Assembly: GCA_963971575.1 (NCBI GenBank)
Contig: OZ020611.1
Location: 4,414,882-4,478,881, forward strand
Length of the DNA: 64,000 bases
Source: Liopterus haemorrhoidalis
Lineage: Eukaryota; Arthropoda; Insecta; Coleoptera; Dytiscidae
Direction: 5' to 3'
Shown here in pieces: positions 30,999 through 43,085 of this stretch. Positions within the stretch are counted from its first letter, which is position 1, and every line of letters begins with the position of its first letter. The notes below the pieces were generated by a model. That model was given only the letters and a program-made list of their open reading frames with translations, was not told where the DNA came from and did not search any database. The position numbers were made by a program, and so were the translations under genes.

Positions 30999-32040
30999 CA
31001 TGTAGTTCTGGGTCCGATTTTGTTTCTAATCTTCATAAATGATTTGCCTTTTTTTAATACTGATCTGGATGTAATACTCTTCGCGGATGACACTACCGCC
31101 CTCCAAAGCAACAGTTCTATTTCATCACTTATTGATTACCAAAATTTGGCCATGTCTACCTTTCAAAATTGGTTCATTGCTAATAAGTTGACCATGAACA
31201 ACAACAAGACTCAGAACATGGTATTCTCGACTAGAAGCTTACAGGAGATAAACAACCCAGTTTCGGTAACATTTCTAGGACTTGTTATTGACTGGAAGCT
31301 AACCTGGGACCTCCAAATAAACAAATTAGACAAGATACTATTTACGAATATCTATTGTCTATTTGACCTTAAATGGTGTGCATCTCTGGCAGTGATGAAA
31401 ACATACTACTTCGCGTCCATCCAATCTCAGTTAACATATGCCCTTTTGATCTGGGGTCACTCTCCTCATACAGGGCGTCTATTCTCGCTTCAACCTAGAG
31501 CAATTCGTATTTTAGCCAATTTAAGATGCAGATTGGACTGTAAACGTAATTTTGTTGAATTAAAAATCTTAAGGGAAGGTAGGGCCTTCCCTATACATCC
31601 TTCGTTGTATCCTGTACGTCCGTGAAAATCTTAGTGAGTTCTCACCTCATTCCTCGGTCCATAGGCACGACACGAGAAATAAGAACGAAATTCGTCCTAC
31701 CTATACTAGACTGGATAGGTCTAGATCTAGTGCAAATTACTTTGCAATTAAATTTTTTAAGGTTCTTCCAACACACATCATGAGTTTAAGACTCTCTAAT
31801 TTTAAAAGTAACCAAGACTTATTTAACTGCCAAAGCATTTTACTCCACTGATGAATATCTTGCAAATGACTTAAGTGATTTGAATGAGATTCGGTATCCT
31901 AATTAGTCTCTTGTTTGACGCCTTTAAATTTTAAAAGTCTATATATCTTTATTTAAATTTCATATTGTAATATTGACGAGTGTACAAATGTTAAACATTT
32001 TTTGAACATAATAAATATTATAATTATTATTATTATTATA
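30999..32040 (+). pseudogene. LINE reverse transcriptase, 5'-truncated, to the 3' tail
   Basis: The frame starting in the VLGPILFLIFINDLP block runs through the catalytic ILFADDTTAL, the NWFIANKLTMNNNKTQNMVF thumb block and VTFLGLVIDWKLTW to LIWGHSPHTGR. Near 31570 a small inverted duplication (AGGGAAGG...CCTTCCCT) disrupts the LKIL-SLY region. Beyond the stop at 31625, homology continues in other frames (DTRNKNEIR, NYFAIKFFKVLP) to an AAATATTATAATTATTATT tail at 32010-32040. Family resembles the LINEs at 43.1 kb and 53.3 kb. Confidence 0.8.
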
Positions 32041-32043
32041 ATA

Positions 32044-32700
32044 CGAGGTTGGCAACAAAAGTGGCTTTATTGTTTTTCGGAATATTCTCCATGAAGACCA
32101 ATATACTTTTACATGCGTTTGAACCAATTTTCGAAGCACTTTTTACAATCCGATTGAGGTTTTTCCACACCGATTGTCAAATTATGTGGAATCCCACGTG
32201 AACAAATCTTTTTGTCGGCCAAATGTTCCTACAATAGTGAATGTATGCTGATCTCACTTATGCCCAAGAATACCTCAGTCTCACGATAAGTCATGACGAT
32301 CTTGCAGTATCAGTTCACGCACAGCATCAATGTTTTCCGGAACAACAACCGATTTTGGACGACCTTCACGAAATTCGTCCTTAAACGAACTACGACCACG
32401 ATTGAAGTCAGCAAACCATCGATGAACAGTAGTTCTTTATGGTGCTTCATCGCCAAAAGTTGAATTAAGTTCATCGATGCACTTTTGTTGGGTTAATCCA
32501 CGTCGAAAGTAAAAAATAAGCGGTCGAAAATGTTCACGATTTAATTCCATTTTTAGCCAAGATGATTTTTTTCAAGTTAAATAGCGCTAAACAACACAAA
32601 TAGCGCTCTTACGCCAAAACATTCTGAATACGTATACCGTCACAAATATCAAACTTTACGATAGAAGCGTCGAGAAATCAAAAACACTACTCATGGTGTA
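32044..32700 (-). pseudogene. Mariner, internally deleted
   Basis: ATG at 32550 (minus) begins MELNREHFRPLIFYFRRGLT, then DELNSTFGDEAP, a stop, RTTVHRWFADFNRGRSSF and EFREGRPKSVVVPENIDAV. After further lesions the text jumps from about VEKP directly to QSDCKKCFENWFKRM, the C-terminus. The whole catalytic domain is therefore deleted. The left terminus CGAGGTTGGCAACAAAAG abuts TA at 32042-32043. The right terminus is not resolved. The copy at 44.85 kb shows nearly the same deletion. Confidence 0.8.
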
Positions 32701-32737
32701 TATTTTCTTTTGGTTCTTTTTTTTGCTTTTTTTTTAA

Positions 32738-33125
32738 CCGCTTAAGGACTACGCCCGACTATGCTCGGGCGGCTATTATGTTCGAAAATTCCGACACCCG
32801 AGATAACTTGGGCAAGCTTTACCTGCAGAAAAGATTACTCCCGAATGTACTCCGGTGAAAATAAATACGATTCATGGTTTGTAGAACCGAGACAAAAGAC
32901 AGCTACGATGATTCAAACGAAGTACGAGAGAAAATGAATATTTTTTTATGAATTTCTTTAATTTCTCGACCCACTCTATGCACCATAATATCAACTTTCA
33001 ATCCAATTTTGGGCCCGAAGTGTCTTTTATGAAGGATATATGTATATGTTCAGTAAAAAAAATCATCCATAAAAAAAAATGTGTTTTTTTTTAATTTTTA
33101 ATGGTTTTAATGATTACTGAAGGGG
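32738..33125. mobile_element. piggyBac-like MITE with TTAA flanks
   Basis: TTAA at 32734-32737 precedes CCGCTTAAGGACTACGCCCG. AAGGGG precedes TTAA at 33126-33129. The matching inverted ends are short (CCSCTT). No transposase is present. TTAA plus C-rich ends suggest piggyBac, with moderate certainty. Confidence 0.45.
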
Positions 33126-33129
33126 TTAA

Positions 33130-34002
33130 CACGGAGATGTTAAAGTAAAAATCTGAAAAAAATTGGGTACCGTGGGAGTTCTATAATCAGCTCTATTTTA
33201 CCGTAAACGATGACATACACGTTGGAGCATTATTTTTTTTTTTTTCTAATATGTGAATCTATTCTTTATTTTCGAAGAACTTGCATACACAAAAACAAAC
33301 TAATTTATATATTATTATAGATTTTCAGCGTGACAAAAATAATGAAAAAATAACAAACTTATACTAGAAAATAATAAGGACGAAGAAAGATTGGCATTTA
33401 AAACTTATGTTACCTTTGCTGGCTAAAATTTACCTTATAAACTACTGCAATTGATATTTATCATATACCATGAGTATTAATTTATACTATTAGGTACTAT
33501 TTATAATGCTAAACAATTCTAATTTAAAGCGTTCAACAATAATGAAATGAAACAGTAGCATCCAAGTTGAAAAACAATGGTCGTCAACAGTCCATCAATT
33601 AAAAACACGTTAAGACTGAAGAAGATAACGTCTGCACCTGAGAAGTTGCGAGTGTATGGAGTACGGAATACGGAGTACGGAGTGGAGTTGAGTTGAGCTG
33701 TAGAGAGTGCTAGGTGCTAAATAACAAAGTTGCGGCAAGATCAGGGAAGCTGTGAAAAGCACTCGAGACTCGCTTGTCATCTGTCTCTCGTACTGTCTTC
33801 CGAGATGTTCTCTCGCAAATGAATCTAAATCAATGTTTCCACGCGGATATGAGCGCTACGTTCAACCAGAAACACTTTTATACAGGTCTGGATTATTATA
33901 TTTTACATATCGAGAATACAATCAATGTTATGCTGTTTTGGATTATCCATTGTTTAAAGGTATTATTTACGAAGTATATTAACTATTACACACATGATCT
34001 TG
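33130..34002. other. No gene recognised
   Basis: Unassigned. GAGTACGGAATACGGAGTACGG at about 33657-33681 is a short imperfect tandem. Confidence 0.45.
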
Positions 34003-34004
34003 TA

Positions 34005-34569
34005 ACGGGTGTTTTTTTTAGAGGTATAGAACTTTAAATTGCAATAAAACAACGATGGATTATTCGATTGACATGAATTTTTTTTTATTCGAAAGATAAT
34101 CTTGTGGCATTACATTAAATCATACCAACAAGACGGCGCAACATGTCACACAGCTCGTGCCACAATCGATTTATTGAAAGACACGTTTGGTGACCGCCTA
34201 ATTTCACGTTTTGGACCTGTGAATTGGCCTCCAAGATCTTGTGATTTAACACCGCTGGACTACTTTCTGTGGGGCTATGTAAAGTCATTGGTCTATGCGG
34301 ATAAGCCACAAACGCTTGACCATTTGTAAGACAACATTCGCCGTGTTATTGCCGATATACGGCCACAAATGTTGGAAAAAGTCATCGAAAATTGGACGTT
34401 CAGATTGGACTACATCCGAGCCAGCCGTGGCGGTCATATGCCAGAAATCATATTTAAAATGTAATGCCACAAGATTATCTTTCGAATAAAAAAAAATTCA
34501 TGTCAATCGAATAATCCATCGTTGTTTTATTGCAATTTAAAGTTCTATACCTCTAAAAAAAACACCCAT
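34005..34569 (+). mobile_element. DD41D-type miniature with 112-bp TIRs
   Basis: TA at 34003-34004 and 34570-34571 bound 565 bp. Inverted ends of 112 bp match with one difference (second base). The interior retains the last third of a transposase. Near-perfect TIRs imply recent amplification or conversion. Confidence 0.9.
34117..34464 (+). pseudogene. DD41D transposase C-terminal third
   Basis: It reads SYQQDGATCHTARATIDLLK, LISRFGPVNWPPRSCDLTPL, DYFLWGYVKSLVYADKPQTL, a stop at 34327, then IADIRPQMLEKVIENW and a C-terminus HMPEIIFKM. 41 residues separate the Asp of QDG and of LDY. The N-terminal HTH and first Asp are deleted at the left TIR junction. In the usual SPD triplet the Pro-preceding Ser is followed by Cys (SCD). 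Confidence 0.8.
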
Positions 34570-34574
34570 TACTA

Positions 34575-35215
34575 CTGCACAGTATCATCAATGGCAAGCC
34601 TAAATTCACACCCGTGAAATGGCTTCCAATACTTACAAATATCGCCCCGCCGGATTTGAGACTTTCGAAAAGTTTGTTTCGGGAGTATAGGAAACCATCA
34701 AACAACACAGAACTCTCAATACATGCTGATGTATTAGTAGACCACCGATGACGAAAGCAGAAAACTTGGAAACCTCTGGTAACTCTAAAGCTGCATTCAG
34801 AGCTCAGTAAATTAACACTCTGTGCGTTATGGATAGTTTTTAAACGAGTGCAATTGGTATGATCAGACAAGCTCGTACTATATCGCTCAACAGTAGTATA
34901 GCAACGACAAAGCACGAGCATGTCCGATCATACCAAATGACCTCGTTTAAAAATTATCCATAGCGTACAACGTGTTGATTTACAGAGGTGTGAATGCAGC
35001 TTTACCCTCATATAACTAATAAATGGAGGAAAAGATGAAACGAGAACGTGGTTATTAAGGGCGATTACTGATCCAGCTGCAAGGCTGTATGGAATAAACT
35101 TACCGAGTCATATCTGGAAGAACATATGAACCTAACAAGAACTAATCATGGAAGGTGTGCTCAAAACTGAGGCTGCCATTTATCTTTAATAGCGCAAAAA
35201 TGATGCATTAATGGT
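34575..35215 (+). pseudogene. LINE ORF2 C-terminal region, split by a MITE
   Basis: The left part reads VKWLPILTNIAPPDLR, LFREYRKPSNNTELSIHADV and ends at 34787. The right part, from 35003, reads WLLRAITDPAARLYGINLPS, HIWKNMNLTRTNHGRCA. These match the post-RT C-terminal region of Jockey-type ORF2: the PP-LRR block, then the W..LNR.RTGHGRC block before a zinc knuckle. Stops and a frame change are present. I am moderately sure of the identification, which rests on these two blocks only. Confidence 0.55.
34788..35002. mobile_element. Foldback MITE with long arms
   Basis: AAGCTGCATTCA at the left and TGAATGCAGCTT at the right, with TA on both sides. Arms of about 100 bp pair through TATGGATA-TTTTTAAACGAG and TTGGTATGATC. 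The 215-bp unit is almost entirely a hairpin. Confidence 0.85.
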
Positions 35216-35509
35216 GTATTGCTGAATTACTCGCTTATGATTGTGAAGTCCAGAACCAACTTTTCCTCATATAGTTTTCAATTGACCACTTCGTTCTTAC
35301 GATGGAAACTTGACTAATTTTTTCAATTTATAATCTAATGTAGAATACTTTTTATGTTTTTACAAACGACCACTAGATGGTTATATTGAAATGAGTCATT
35401 AGTATATTCGTAAAATTTGACATTTGTTATTGTGAAATCAGTGAAAGCTTCTAAATTGACCGAGTAGTTTGTTGACAGTGAGCGTTAAAAAAATCAAGTT
35501 TGTGAAAAA
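35216..35509. other. No gene recognised
   Basis: Unassigned; may include the left end of the mariner that starts coding at 35510. Confidence 0.4.
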
Positions 35510-37122
35510 ATGGATATTACTTGTGAAGGTTTCCGTTGGATGATTTTTTACGATTTTAGTAAAGGCCTAACTCAACAACAACGCATAGATTCGCTTCGTT
35601 CAACTTTTGGTTATGAAGCACCATCAGAAATGATTGTTTACAATTGGTTTGCAGAATTTCGTCGTGGTCGTGCGTCTGTCAGTGATGAATCTCGTGAAGG
35701 TCGACCAAAATCGATTGTGATTCAAAAAAAACATCGATGCTGTGCGCAAAATGATCGAAGAAGATCAGCATGTGACTTACTATGGGATAGAAGCATGCTT
35801 TAGCATATCGCACACTGCAATACATTCAATTTTGCATGAACATTTAGCTGTGAAAAAGATCTGTTCCCGATGAATTCCGCATAATTTGACCGAAACTTAA
35901 AAAAAGGCTCGTGTTGATTGGTGTAACGGAATGCTAAAAAAATTCAACCTAGGCACTGCAAAATCCGTATACAATATCGTTACAGGTGACGAAACTTAGA
36001 TTTATTCATATGAACCGAAAACTAAGCAACAATCCACTGTTTGGGTCTTCTAAGATGAACCGATACCCACAAAAGTTGTGCTGGACATATCGCAACCATT
36101 CCTTTATGCCTCATTTTCATGGTAGTGTCAAAGGCGAGACAGGGGTGAGAGGCGTGGTGTTATATTTACAAGTTCGAATTTTATGGTGGGGTTGGAGGCG
36201 TGATAAGTGCGCGTTTCGGTTTTGACATTTGTATATAACCCAAATTTAACCTAAAAGTTTATACAAGTGTTTGGAGTAAACGCTTATTCAATTTCATTAA
36301 ATATGTCGTCAAATCGAAGGAGACGTCTAGCTCTTTTTTATGCATATCTAGACTTAATGCGATATGAAGAAAAGCAATGGTGTGTACGCCACATATATAA
36401 AAACAGACGGCAACAGGGTAATTATTTTAACTTGTTGCAAGAAATGAGGCTAACAGATACAGAGAGTTATTTCAATTACATGAGAATGACACCAACCATT
36501 TCACCATTCCGAAAAAATATATCTGTTTCTATGGTTTCGACGGTGCGGCCGGCGCTAGAGTTGAAATTTCTGAACTTGCGACACCGCGCTTGTAACACCG
36601 CGCCTACGATACCATGGTACGGGTTTTTTCAAAATAAAGCGATCCTATTGGTTGAATTTTTTGTTCCACACTTCCAACACCCGCATGAAAATGAGGCATT
36701 AGTGTGTTGGAGAACAGTTAATGCTGAATGGTATGCAACATATTGTTTGCCAGAAGTCATCGACAAAATCAGGAAAAACAACCAAAAACGTCGCATCATT
36801 CTTCATCATCACAATGCAAGCTCTCACACAGCACGTCAAACAATTGATTATTTGAAGGAAAAAAACATCGAATTATTGTCTCATTGCCCGTATTCACCTG
36901 ATTTATCCCCTAAAGATTTTTGTTTTGTTGCCCAATGTCAAACAAAAAATGCGTAGACAGCGATTTTCATCACCTCAAGAACCTGTTGAAGCCTTCGAAA
37001 ACCATGTTTTTGAGATACCACCTTCAGAGTGGAAAAATTGTTTCGAGAATTGGTTTGAATACATGCAAAAGGGTATAAAACTTAAAGACGAGCGACAAGA
37101 GTTCGACAAAATTATCACTTGA
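35510..37122 (+). pseudogene. Mariner transposase, split by a PIF element
   Basis: The N-terminus reads MDITCEGFRWMIFYDFSKGL, DSLRSTFGYEAPSEMIVYNW and SREGRPKSI. Frameshifts follow from about 35720, then traces of the HSILHEHLAVKK region. PIF sits at 36107-36698. The gene resumes with VCWRTVNAEWYATYCLPEVI, ILHHHNASSHTARQT, CPYSPDLSPKDF, then after a frame change VKQKMRRQRFSSPQEPVEAF and PPSEWKNCFENWFEYMQKGI. The second catalytic Asp is replaced by His (HHHNA where HHDNA is expected). 34 residues lie between that site and the KD Asp, as in mariner DD34D. Confidence 0.85.
36107..36698 (+). mobile_element. PIF/Harbinger element, copy 2, with TTA duplication
   Basis: TIRs TGCCTCATTTTCATG and exact TTA at 36104-36106 and 36699-36701 define 592 bp. 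It encodes MSSNRRRRLALFYAYLDLMR, YEEKQWCVRHIYKNRRQQGN and TDTESYFNYMRM, the PIF N-terminal region. This frame runs out of the element into mariner sequence, making a spurious 229-residue chimera. It is shorter than copy 1 (21004-21780) but has the same ends. Confidence 0.9.
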
Positions 37123-37129
37123 ACATTAC

Positions 37130-39360
37130 ATAATTACTTCTTGATTTTGAACAAAGTATCGTAGTTTTTCAATTCCTTCTATTCTTTACCTCAACTCTTA
37201 GTAACATTGTAGAACTTTTAGCTCCAGCAATTTAATGTGTTCCACAGGCCAGCTTGATTTAATAGGGTGAATAGAATCGCGTATATTTAACAGTAATGTA
37301 AACTTTCTCAAATTAATTATTTGTGTTGGAATAAAATGGTAATAAGATTAATTATTGTACATTAAATCTCGCAAACATTGCAAGGTTCTTAAAAATAAAC
37401 GAATAAAAATATGTTCTCTTGACTTCCCAATTGGAAAATAAAATGAGACAATACATTTTTGTGCAAACCTAATAGTAGCATAGTCTGTAATTTCTAAGAC
37501 AATATGGAAAATATGTTCTATATTCTGTATTAATACTTCCCTGTATGAAACACTTTTCTCAGTACGCTCTTGTGCTGCATAGAAAGTATAAAGGAGATAT
37601 AAAAATTGATGGCATGAAAACCTATTCTATTTTAAAGGTTTCTGTAAGGAAATTTTACAAGTTTGAATGTTGGGAAGACGCGGGAGGAAGCGAGGACAGG
37701 GGGGAAGTGCAAAGGGTGGTACATATTCCGTAATTTATGGCGGTATAAAGTATAGGATTGAGAAAATGAGATCAGACAGTTTATATTGGAAATGGAATTA
37801 AGCCCAGTAACCGTTCAAATGTAGGGGAACATTTATACTAGACAAAACCAAAAATTTCCCCATAGAGATATCGGTTTCCTCGTAACCTAATTAATTTAAT
37901 ATTAATTTACAATGTGAGATAAATTTTGTTATATTCATCCTATCCAGCCTTAATTTATAAAGTCGGTTTACGATAACTATGAGATGACGTCACATTTAGT
38001 TAATTTAAGTACCAACGTTATGATATGTTTTAATCAACATCAATCCATAACTCAGTTAGGAACATTTATTTATTTAATTTTGATACATTTTTTCAATGTT
38101 GCCAGTTTGAAATTGGATTCTTCAATCTTTATTTGCCAGGTTGACATTTAGGTGTTTAGAATTTAGTGAGGTTAAAATTTATTTATTTATTTTTTTTTAT
38201 TCTAATAAAAATACCCAAAGCTCTTAGTAGCCATGCTCAAAGGATGGTTTTGTCTCTTAGTAATTATTTTGAAAGATAATTAATTTGATTTTAGGAGAGC
38301 ATGTTACTCTCGACACTATTAATATAAAATTACATGAAAGGGGTACCTTAGTAAACTACCATTTCTAACAGAGTGATTAAGACTAAAATTTAAGGGTTTT
38401 TTAAAACTCATAAAAGAGTAGTAGATATCAAATTTCAGCTTGATCGTAGCAATAATTTTCAAGATATTGGTAGAGTTAATTTTTTAAAATTGCGATGGTA
38501 CCTTTGTAAACTACCATTTCTAACAGAGCGTTTGAGTCCAAAATTTAAGGGTTTTTTAAAACTCATAAAAGATTATCAGATATCAAACATGATGGGTGAT
38601 ATTTCTATAACGTACTTTTATCTGTATATTGTGTTTGTATATTTTAAAAGGTTTTAAAATAATTTGTAATGTAAGTGAACAAAAACAATATTTAATTTTG
38701 TATCTTGGCCGATAAACAAATATTATTTATGATTAATAATATATGTTCTATTTACATTTGTTACGTTCTTTTTTTTGTAATTTTAACCTACAGGTCTGTT
38801 ACGTAGAACGGTTTATTATCATCAGATACAAACGAAAAGTAATTTTAGCGTACTCATGAAATTTACACTTGCAGCTAGCGGCAATAAACTGTTCGACTAG
38901 AAATAATATTTGAATATTCATTATTCGAAACAAAATTGTATCGAACATCTGAAATTCAAACATTTCTATTCGAATAATTAAAAGTATGACTCTTTATCAT
39001 TGCTTTTATATCATTTAGTGAGTTCAGGAAGCAAGCTCGGAGCGTTCGAGAAAAGGTCTAAACGCGTTTATTCGAGCGGTCTGGAGTTAAACAATGTGAC
39101 TCGGAACACTCCGCGTTTGCTTCCCGAACCCGCTGTGTCAATGTGACACCAGGCGAAAAATTAAAGTAAATTGTATAAAAAGTATTAAAAGGACACGACA
39201 CATTTCTTAAAACAAATATTTCTGATGATTCTTATACACTGAAATTTATTTATTTATTTATTTTTTAATACTACATTACACACTTAATATAATATAAACC
39301 ATAAATTTCGCGACACGTTAGAAAGAACTGCTATGCATCATAATTTACATTAATTCCTTT
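37130..39360. other. No gene recognised
   Basis: The longest stretch without identifiable elements. It is AT-rich, with a two-copy tandem at 38342-38590 and no coding frame I trust. Confidence 0.45.
38342..38590. repeat. Direct repeat of about 90 bp at 155-bp spacing
   Basis: GGTACC-TTGTAAACTACCATTTC-type starts at 38342 and 38497. Both run through AAAATTTAAGGGTTTTTTAA and AACTCATAAAAGA. Confidence 0.8.
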
Positions 39361-39770
39361 CCTCCATACAGTGGCGGACTAAGCCTTCGCCGGGCCCAAG
39401 ACATTTTTGATTTACGGGCCCTCAACAAGGTTTAAAAAAAAAAACAAAAAAAGGTCCTTATCTCCCAAAACCAAGTAAACAGCAAAAAAAAATTGATGTG
39501 AAGTGTGAATATTCACACATTTCAGGGTTTCGCAGGTATATAATAAGTGAAGGCGGTATGCTGAGTGTGTAGGACAAATTTTACTTTGTAGTAATCACGG
39601 CAAAATGAACGATATTTTTAAAATAATTTATCGTCTGTTAATCATATAATAAGACTGGTTATTAAATTTACGCTCATAAAAATTAAATACAACATTTGTC
39701 AAAATTCTAGTTATATTTAACATAAAAATAATGCAAATAAAAATGCAAAAAAAAAACAGAAAAAATAAAA

Positions 39771-39850
39771 TTCACTCCGGTACTCGAACACGAAACACGA
39801 AACCCTTCGTTTTCCAACCAGTTTAAGAGTGCTCTAACGCATGTAGCCAT
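39771..39850 (-). other. tRNA-like module in family A4
   Basis: On the minus strand TGGCTACATGCGTTAGAGCA (A-box-like) and GTGTTCGAGTACCGGAG (B-box-like) are about 40 nt apart. Same position as in A3 and A8, but different sequence. Confidence 0.55.
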
Positions 39851-40333
39851 CGCACGCCATGCATGTGAGTGTCTTACATTGGTATAACTTTTGTACTTTG
39901 TGAACCAAAAACCACAAAAAATGCGTTATTTTCCAAAAACATAATCTGATCAAAAATTCCTGTTGTACTATTTCGGTTCACACCAATATACTTTACTTAG
40001 AATTTTTTTAGAGTTTTAGTTTAAACCATCTGGGCTACAGGGTGTGGGACAAAATTTTTTTTGCACATTTTTGGCAAAAATCGCATCAAAATAATTTATT
40101 TTGCAAAAATAAAAATTTGATCGTTAATCCACGTACTAAGGGCTTTCATTTGATACCCTACTCAGAATTTAAAAAAAATATTTTTGTTTTCGATGAGCAC
40201 ATATTTGTTTATATTTTTAGGGGGGTATGTTTTTTAGATGTTTTAGTATTTTTCCTATGTGCGGGTCAAAGAGTTGTATAAGCATGCCAAATTTCAACTC
40301 TCTAGGTTTAGCCGTTTGGCTACAATTTTAACC

Positions 40334-40335
40334 GA

Positions 40336-40405
<70 letters not shown>
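40334..40405 (+). repeat. (CAGA)n microsatellite in A4
   Basis: About 18 uninterrupted units. Confidence 0.95.
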
Positions 40406-40580
40406 GACAAAATGACGGTATAAGGGTTTTTTGGTCATACCTACAAAACCCTAAAAAGGTCTTCACCTCCCAAATCCAAATGAAGAGCAAAAAAAAAAGT
40501 CCTCACCACCCAAATCCGGGCCCTTGAAAATTACGAGTCTGAAAATTACATTGTTTGTTAATCCGTCACTAGCCTCCATA

Positions 40581-41517
40581 GGAAATATACGTTTTCAATA
40601 TATTTTTAGAAGTTGTTCGATACAACCTAACTTTTTTTGACAGTTTACGAATTGGCAACAAGGTGAGTTTTTCATCTGTTACGTCATTTCATAGTTACGG
40701 TAAATGGACTTTAGCAATCTGAACAAACGCCGTGTATTGGGCAGTAGGCATATTGAAGTACGTCATCATCACCTCAAGCGTAACAACCGTATGGTTCCCA
40801 AACCATGAGCTCACCCAAAAAAAAAAAAATGGCTTCTGAGACCTTTTCAGACAACAAATTGACTTCTGAACTCTCCCCATTAAAATATTCTGGCTTCGCT
40901 CTTGCTGACACAAAAATACTGTATACTTTTCTAATAAACCTCAATGAAAATAAGTTGTGACCTGTTTATGTAAGTATATATTAACAAATTTGCTAGTCCT
41001 TCTTATCATTTTACCCTATTAATCATTTCACCCCATATTTAAAATATTTCTCCCCATTCTCCAAGTTAGAATCGTCTAAGTATGTTCATAACTCAGTTAA
41101 TAGAGGCAGCGATTGCAGTGAATGACGATAAGGTGTAATAAATGATCTGTTGTGAATGGTGGCTCGGGAGTGTAACTGCGCCCTTATTTCGTACTTTGTT
41201 ATCTTTGATGTGAAGATTTGGTGTCGCCCCGGGGCACTTCCACAAGTCGTCACTATACCACAGACCCTGTTTTCATAACGAATGTAATTTTAATAAAACA
41301 GAACTAAATGTCAAGAATTTGACGATTGAAAATTAATGTTGCTTTTAAATTAGAGAAACTTTTCGTATATTTTTTTAATATTTTGAGAGCTGAAGGATGC
41401 AACTTTTTCTATGAATTAAAAAATACAGGATGTAACAGCGAAAGGGGACACATCAATTATTTTATTTATTATTAGAGATAATAAAAAAACTAATAATTAT
41501 AAGATAATTATATACAT
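40581..41517. other. No gene recognised
   Basis: Unassigned. The frame at 40695-40913 (minus) matches nothing I know. Confidence 0.45.
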
Positions 41518-42768
<1,251 letters not shown>

Positions 42769-43085
42769 TGCTTCTGACTGGCTGGTTAGAAACAGATTAA
42801 CTTTAAATGAAAATAAAACTCAAAAGTAAATGATCACCAACAGACCTCACTCTTTTGAAAATCCATTTTCGGTGTGTTTTCTTGGAATCTCTTTAGACCA
42901 AAACCACACTTTGTGGCAAACTTTGCCAAACAATATTTTTAATCAAAAACATCAGGACATCGATATCTATTGATATATTAAAAATAGCTTATTTCGCGCT
43001 GTTTGAATCTGAAATATCTTATGCGATTTTGGCCTGCGGACACTCTACGTTTTCCTTCAGAATCTTTTTACTCCAGCGTCGATTA
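42769..43085 (+). pseudogene. LINE RT C-terminal fragment
   Basis: Frames read SDWLVRNRLTLNENKTQ, RPHSFENPFSVCFLGISLDQ, then CGHSTFSFRIF-like text with frameshifts. This is the thumb to C-terminal part of the same LINE type as 43.1-44.04 kb. It starts directly at the right end of A5. Confidence 0.65.

Larger units (their letters stand above)
39486..40459 (+). mobile_element. Family A repeat, complete copy A4
   Basis: The left palindrome region GAAGTGTGAATATTCACAC is followed by the full order of family blocks: TTTCGCAGGTATATAATAAG, tRNA-like module, GGTTCACACCAATATAC, GGGCTTTCATTTGATACC, CCTATGTGCGGGTCAAAGAG, TTTAGCCGTTTGGCTACAAT, (CAGA)n and TCATACCTACAAAACCC. Flanks are known exactly from the surrounding hAT, so its ends fall within a few bases of 39486 and 40459. 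Confidence 0.85.
39369..40572. mobile_element. hAT element containing family A copy A4
   Basis: The exact CCTCCATA duplication at 39361-39368 and 40573-40580 flanks CAGTGGCGGACTAAG and the inverse of CTAGTGACGGATTAAC. Without A4 only about 230 bp remain, holding internal repeats of CTCCCAAATCC type. It is a small non-autonomous hAT. Confidence 0.8.
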
